Origin: Opisthorchis felineus
Lineage: Eukaryota; Platyhelminthes; Trematoda; Opisthorchiida; Opisthorchiidae
Assembly: GCA_004794785.1 (NCBI GenBank)
Contig: SJOL01004482.1
Span: forward strand, 195,083 to 259,082
DNA length: 64,000 nt
Reading direction: 5' to 3'
Position numbers and translations under genes: made by a program. This document shows, piece by piece, positions 61,301-64,000 of the stretch. Position 1 is the first letter of the stretch; each line of letters opens with the position of its first letter. The notes under the pieces are model-generated. The model saw only the letters and a list, made by a program, of their open reading frames with translations. It was not told the DNA's origin and did no database searches.

Positions 61301-64000
61301 ATAGATGTAAGATTTGCAGTCGTCAAGGTGTTATGGGGTGCTTAAGTCTTTCATTCATGATGATATGCCACCCACCAGCTGGGACAAAAACATTATTATT
61401 ATAACTCAGATGCCGAGGTCCTCATCAAACCAAATGCAGCTCAAATCACAGTAACACTAGGTGACTGCTTTGGACGCCTCTTGTGGTAAGCTGGAATTGA
61501 CTGGCGAAGTCGCCTTTGGTAGTACAACGGCTTAGGCCATGGGTTGCTTGCGATCATTCCACAAGCTTAATTTCATCGTGTTGGGTTGGGTCGATAAGCT
61601 AACTTTGCAGGAAGGGCCTACTAACAGTCAGTAACGCCGCGCGTGCATCAGCCGGGAGTGCCATCGCACGAACTCATATTTCGAGGCGTTCACTCGGGGA
61701 CATCCTGCAACGCCATGCATCCATATTCGTCGAGAAAAGCGAAGGACTCTATGCCTCCGTTCCAGTAGCAGACGAGCCTGAAACATACAATACCAAACAC
61801 ATTCGCGTTCGCCACTTAACAGGAGCTGGACCGAATAGAGCAGGGGGGTTACCTCGGCCAAACAGACGATTGGCACTAACAATACCGATCGTAACGGAGC
61901 AATCAGGTTACGGTAATGGTTTCCCACTCGTCTAAATACTCTCCTGAATACGCAAAAGTACCCTCCGACTGTCGGCCGGTGAACCAAGAGGGGATTAAAA
62001 AGTTTATGCAGATTTAGTTGGTTGGGGCGTACCTGTGGGTAGAATTAGTAGGAGACTTTCGGAAACTTTCGACCACCAATACGCACTGCGGTTTGTTCCA
62101 ATATGCTCAACAGCCGTTTGGGTCAACATAGCGCCATATTTAAAAAATCTAGTATGACGACACAACGAATCGCTATTAGTGTGCTACTGCTCGGCGTGTG
62201 TTCAGTACGCTCAGATAACGATGTAAGAGACCACTGTCGGTGGTAAGAGTGCTTTACACTGAGCGTCATTCCATCAGAAGGCGCAAGGCCAAGGCGAGAG
62301 TAGTTACCTAATTTTGTGCAGGTGAGGATGTACCCGCCGAGGTAGCAAGCAGGGAGGGTAATGTTTGAACTAGTTTGTACGGGCGATGACGGTGTGAGTT
62401 GGATAGGAGGTGGTAGTATTTTTCCGTTGAGCTAAAGAATCTAAGAAGAGGGTCTTCATTGTTCAAAGTGGGGTTAATGTGCGGTATGACAGCAGACAGA
62501 TAATGAACGGTTGAGCAATAACACATACTGGATGGACATAATGGATACGGACTGGGGATTAATTGGAAACCAGCACATAAACTGAATAGAAGGGTAAGCG
62601 TATGGTTCGCCAGTCACTGAGTCACCGCTTTCAGCTCCAAGAAACGGATGGTGCATGGCAAAAGCAGTCAACACGTGCTAGTCGTGACTGCTGGTATTCG
62701 GAAATTAATAAGGTATTTATATTTTTTATTTATATGATCACTTCAGGGAACAAGAGAGGTAAGCGGGTGTGTTATGTCTGGCTGATGAAGCGGATTTGGG
62801 ATCGTGCAAACCTATCGTTTCTTTGTGTACACAACTTGATTACCTGTTTTGTTGTTTCGGTTCCGCGCCCACGCCGTTTTTCCTGTTTTAACCCAAACGT
62901 AAAGCGCTTTTTGGCCCTGTCATCGCACGTGCTGTTTGAATCAACATATGTGTTTTTCTACCTTGTGTCTACCTTGTCTTGGCTTGGTGTGGACTTTGGG
63001 ATCCGGTTAGGAAGTACCAGTCTCCTTAACCGATGTATAGAAGCCAGCGTGGTCCCACGACTTGAGCTTTGTAAAATTCTATTATTTTATTAAAGTACTC
63101 ATGGTACCGCATTTCTCGACAAACCTCTATTTGAACGATTTTACTTCTGAGCTTTTCGAGTAACTCAACATGACCCAAACGATTTCTGGAAACAGTAAAC
63201 AGCTGAGCTATAACTTGATCTCACAAATTACGGCCCTACGCTGGAAATCGTCGCCGCACCGGATGCCCCGAACTCTGGCTTTTGAGAGCTGATCTCGGAT
63301 GCAACTTTCGACAACAGCCCGTGTCAATGTGAATTTAGCCAACCCCCCAACAACAGCCTAGCCCACTTACAGTCAGACGTAAAAGAAAGATTTAGCAATC
63401 ATTTTTGCAGTCGTAGGTTTAGATGAAATGCTCTACGGCCATCAGTTTAAGTGATTTGTTCATCACAATTGGCTGCTTGTTTTCTTTGCACCGAAGAAGG
63501 GGATTACGGGTACACCACGGACCGTCTTTTGCGAATGATCATCTAGATCCTGCAGCATGACTTCAAGAGCCGCTGTCATTCCGCTCCCAGCCTCACGCAA
63601 GCCTACACACCGCCGCGTCTCACTGATTTATGCAAGCTGGAAGCAGAGGATGCCGTTTTCGTAACTGCTGCGCAGAAGCCGAAACCAAATCGCTTCGCGA
63701 GGGGGGGCAGATCTCGGCGTCCTACCAACTGGGCTGCCAGGCTACCATGTGATGCAGCAGATCATTAGGCACCACCTCAGTCAGTAGCCACGTACCTGCG
63801 TACGAATAGAGTCATTGTCCTAATCCAGCCGGCGTGTCACACTGTCACTAATCAACGGGCATCTTTTGCTTTTAGATGTTTGCTACGAAGCATTTTCACA
63901 GAGGGCACCCGGAAATAAGCATAATGAAAGGGTTTACTTGGGGCTACGTCTAGTGGCTGCCGATGGACTCTCAGGTTGGCAGGGTGAAGCAGGTCTCCAA
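58362..64000. other. No gene recognised
   Basis: Two AT-tailed repeat ends match each other: on the minus strand at about 58612-58650 (CCCACCAGTTGGGAATAAAC then ATCATTATCATT) and on the plus strand at about 61370-61402 (CCCACCAGCTGGGACAAAAA then CATTATTATTAT), probably 3' ends of one retroelement family. A 184-codon plus-strand frame at 60581-61135 and a 163-codon one at 62602-63093 have no recognisable domain. Confidence 0.45.
63665..63755 (-). other. Degenerate tRNA-like segment
   Basis: On the minus strand GTAGCCTGGCAGCCCAGTTG followed by GTAGGACGCCGAGATC resembles a tRNA D arm and anticodon-stem entry (box A TGGC...AGTTGG), and GGTTTCGGCTTC about 45 bp later could be a weak box B. It may be a SINE head or decayed tRNA; no cloverleaf closes. 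Confidence 0.25.

Noticed and set aside
62602..63093. 163-codon plus-strand frame with hydrophobic stretches
   Set aside because: Composition follows the local T-rich sequence; no start context, domain or partner exon was found.

Overview
The window looks like nuclear DNA from an invertebrate animal, most likely a flatworm and plausibly a tapeworm. Evidence: coding is split into short exons joined by GT/AG introns, intergenic and intronic DNA is long, and the DNA is crowded with retroelement relics (non-LTR reverse transcriptases, a Penelope-like element, tRNA-derived SINEs, a Merlin-type DNA transposon). The species is an inference only. No bacterial-style operon exists here, and most open frames above 60 codons are chance.

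The only host gene I can support runs on the minus strand from about 45.74 kb down to 12.29 kb. Ten exons can be placed by hand. They encode an N-terminal PH domain split over four exons, a long proline- and serine-rich middle with SH3-binding motifs and Tyr-X-Asn motifs, and a C-terminal tail with a tyrosine-phosphatase docking motif. This is the layout of the Gab/Dos (Grb2-associated binder) family of docking adapters. Splice phases agree at nearly every junction. One junction (36.36 kb to 23.96 kb) has inconsistent phase, so at least one middle exon is missing from my model. The 5' exon carrying the start codon is also unresolved.

The introns and flanks hold the mobile DNA. A Merlin/IS1016-type transposon (24.1-25.3 kb) lies only 142 bp from a splice acceptor; its 291-codon transposase frame is open but the third catalytic residue is Gly instead of Glu. 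A palindromic Penelope-like element (38.0-41.3 kb) has two apparently identical 1,089-bp inverted arms, each with a GIY-YIG endonuclease and a hammerhead-ribozyme-like core, around a spacer with reverse-transcriptase pieces facing each other on opposite strands. Three long and two truncated copies of one tRNA-derived SINE are present; two have clear 10-11 bp target-site duplications. A 2.0-kb interval (26.0-28.0 kb) is bounded by 75-bp inverted repeats and is followed by an LTR/primer-binding-site-like stretch with tRNA-Ser-like sequence.

Upstream of the gene (46.9-58.4 kb) is a graveyard of non-LTR retrotransposon fragments, nearly all on the minus strand. It contains an uninterrupted (CAT)n array of about 2.9 kb that ends at a single N next to a truncated endonuclease-type frame. 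The first 9.5 kb and the last 5.6 kb hold nothing I can name apart from small repeats.
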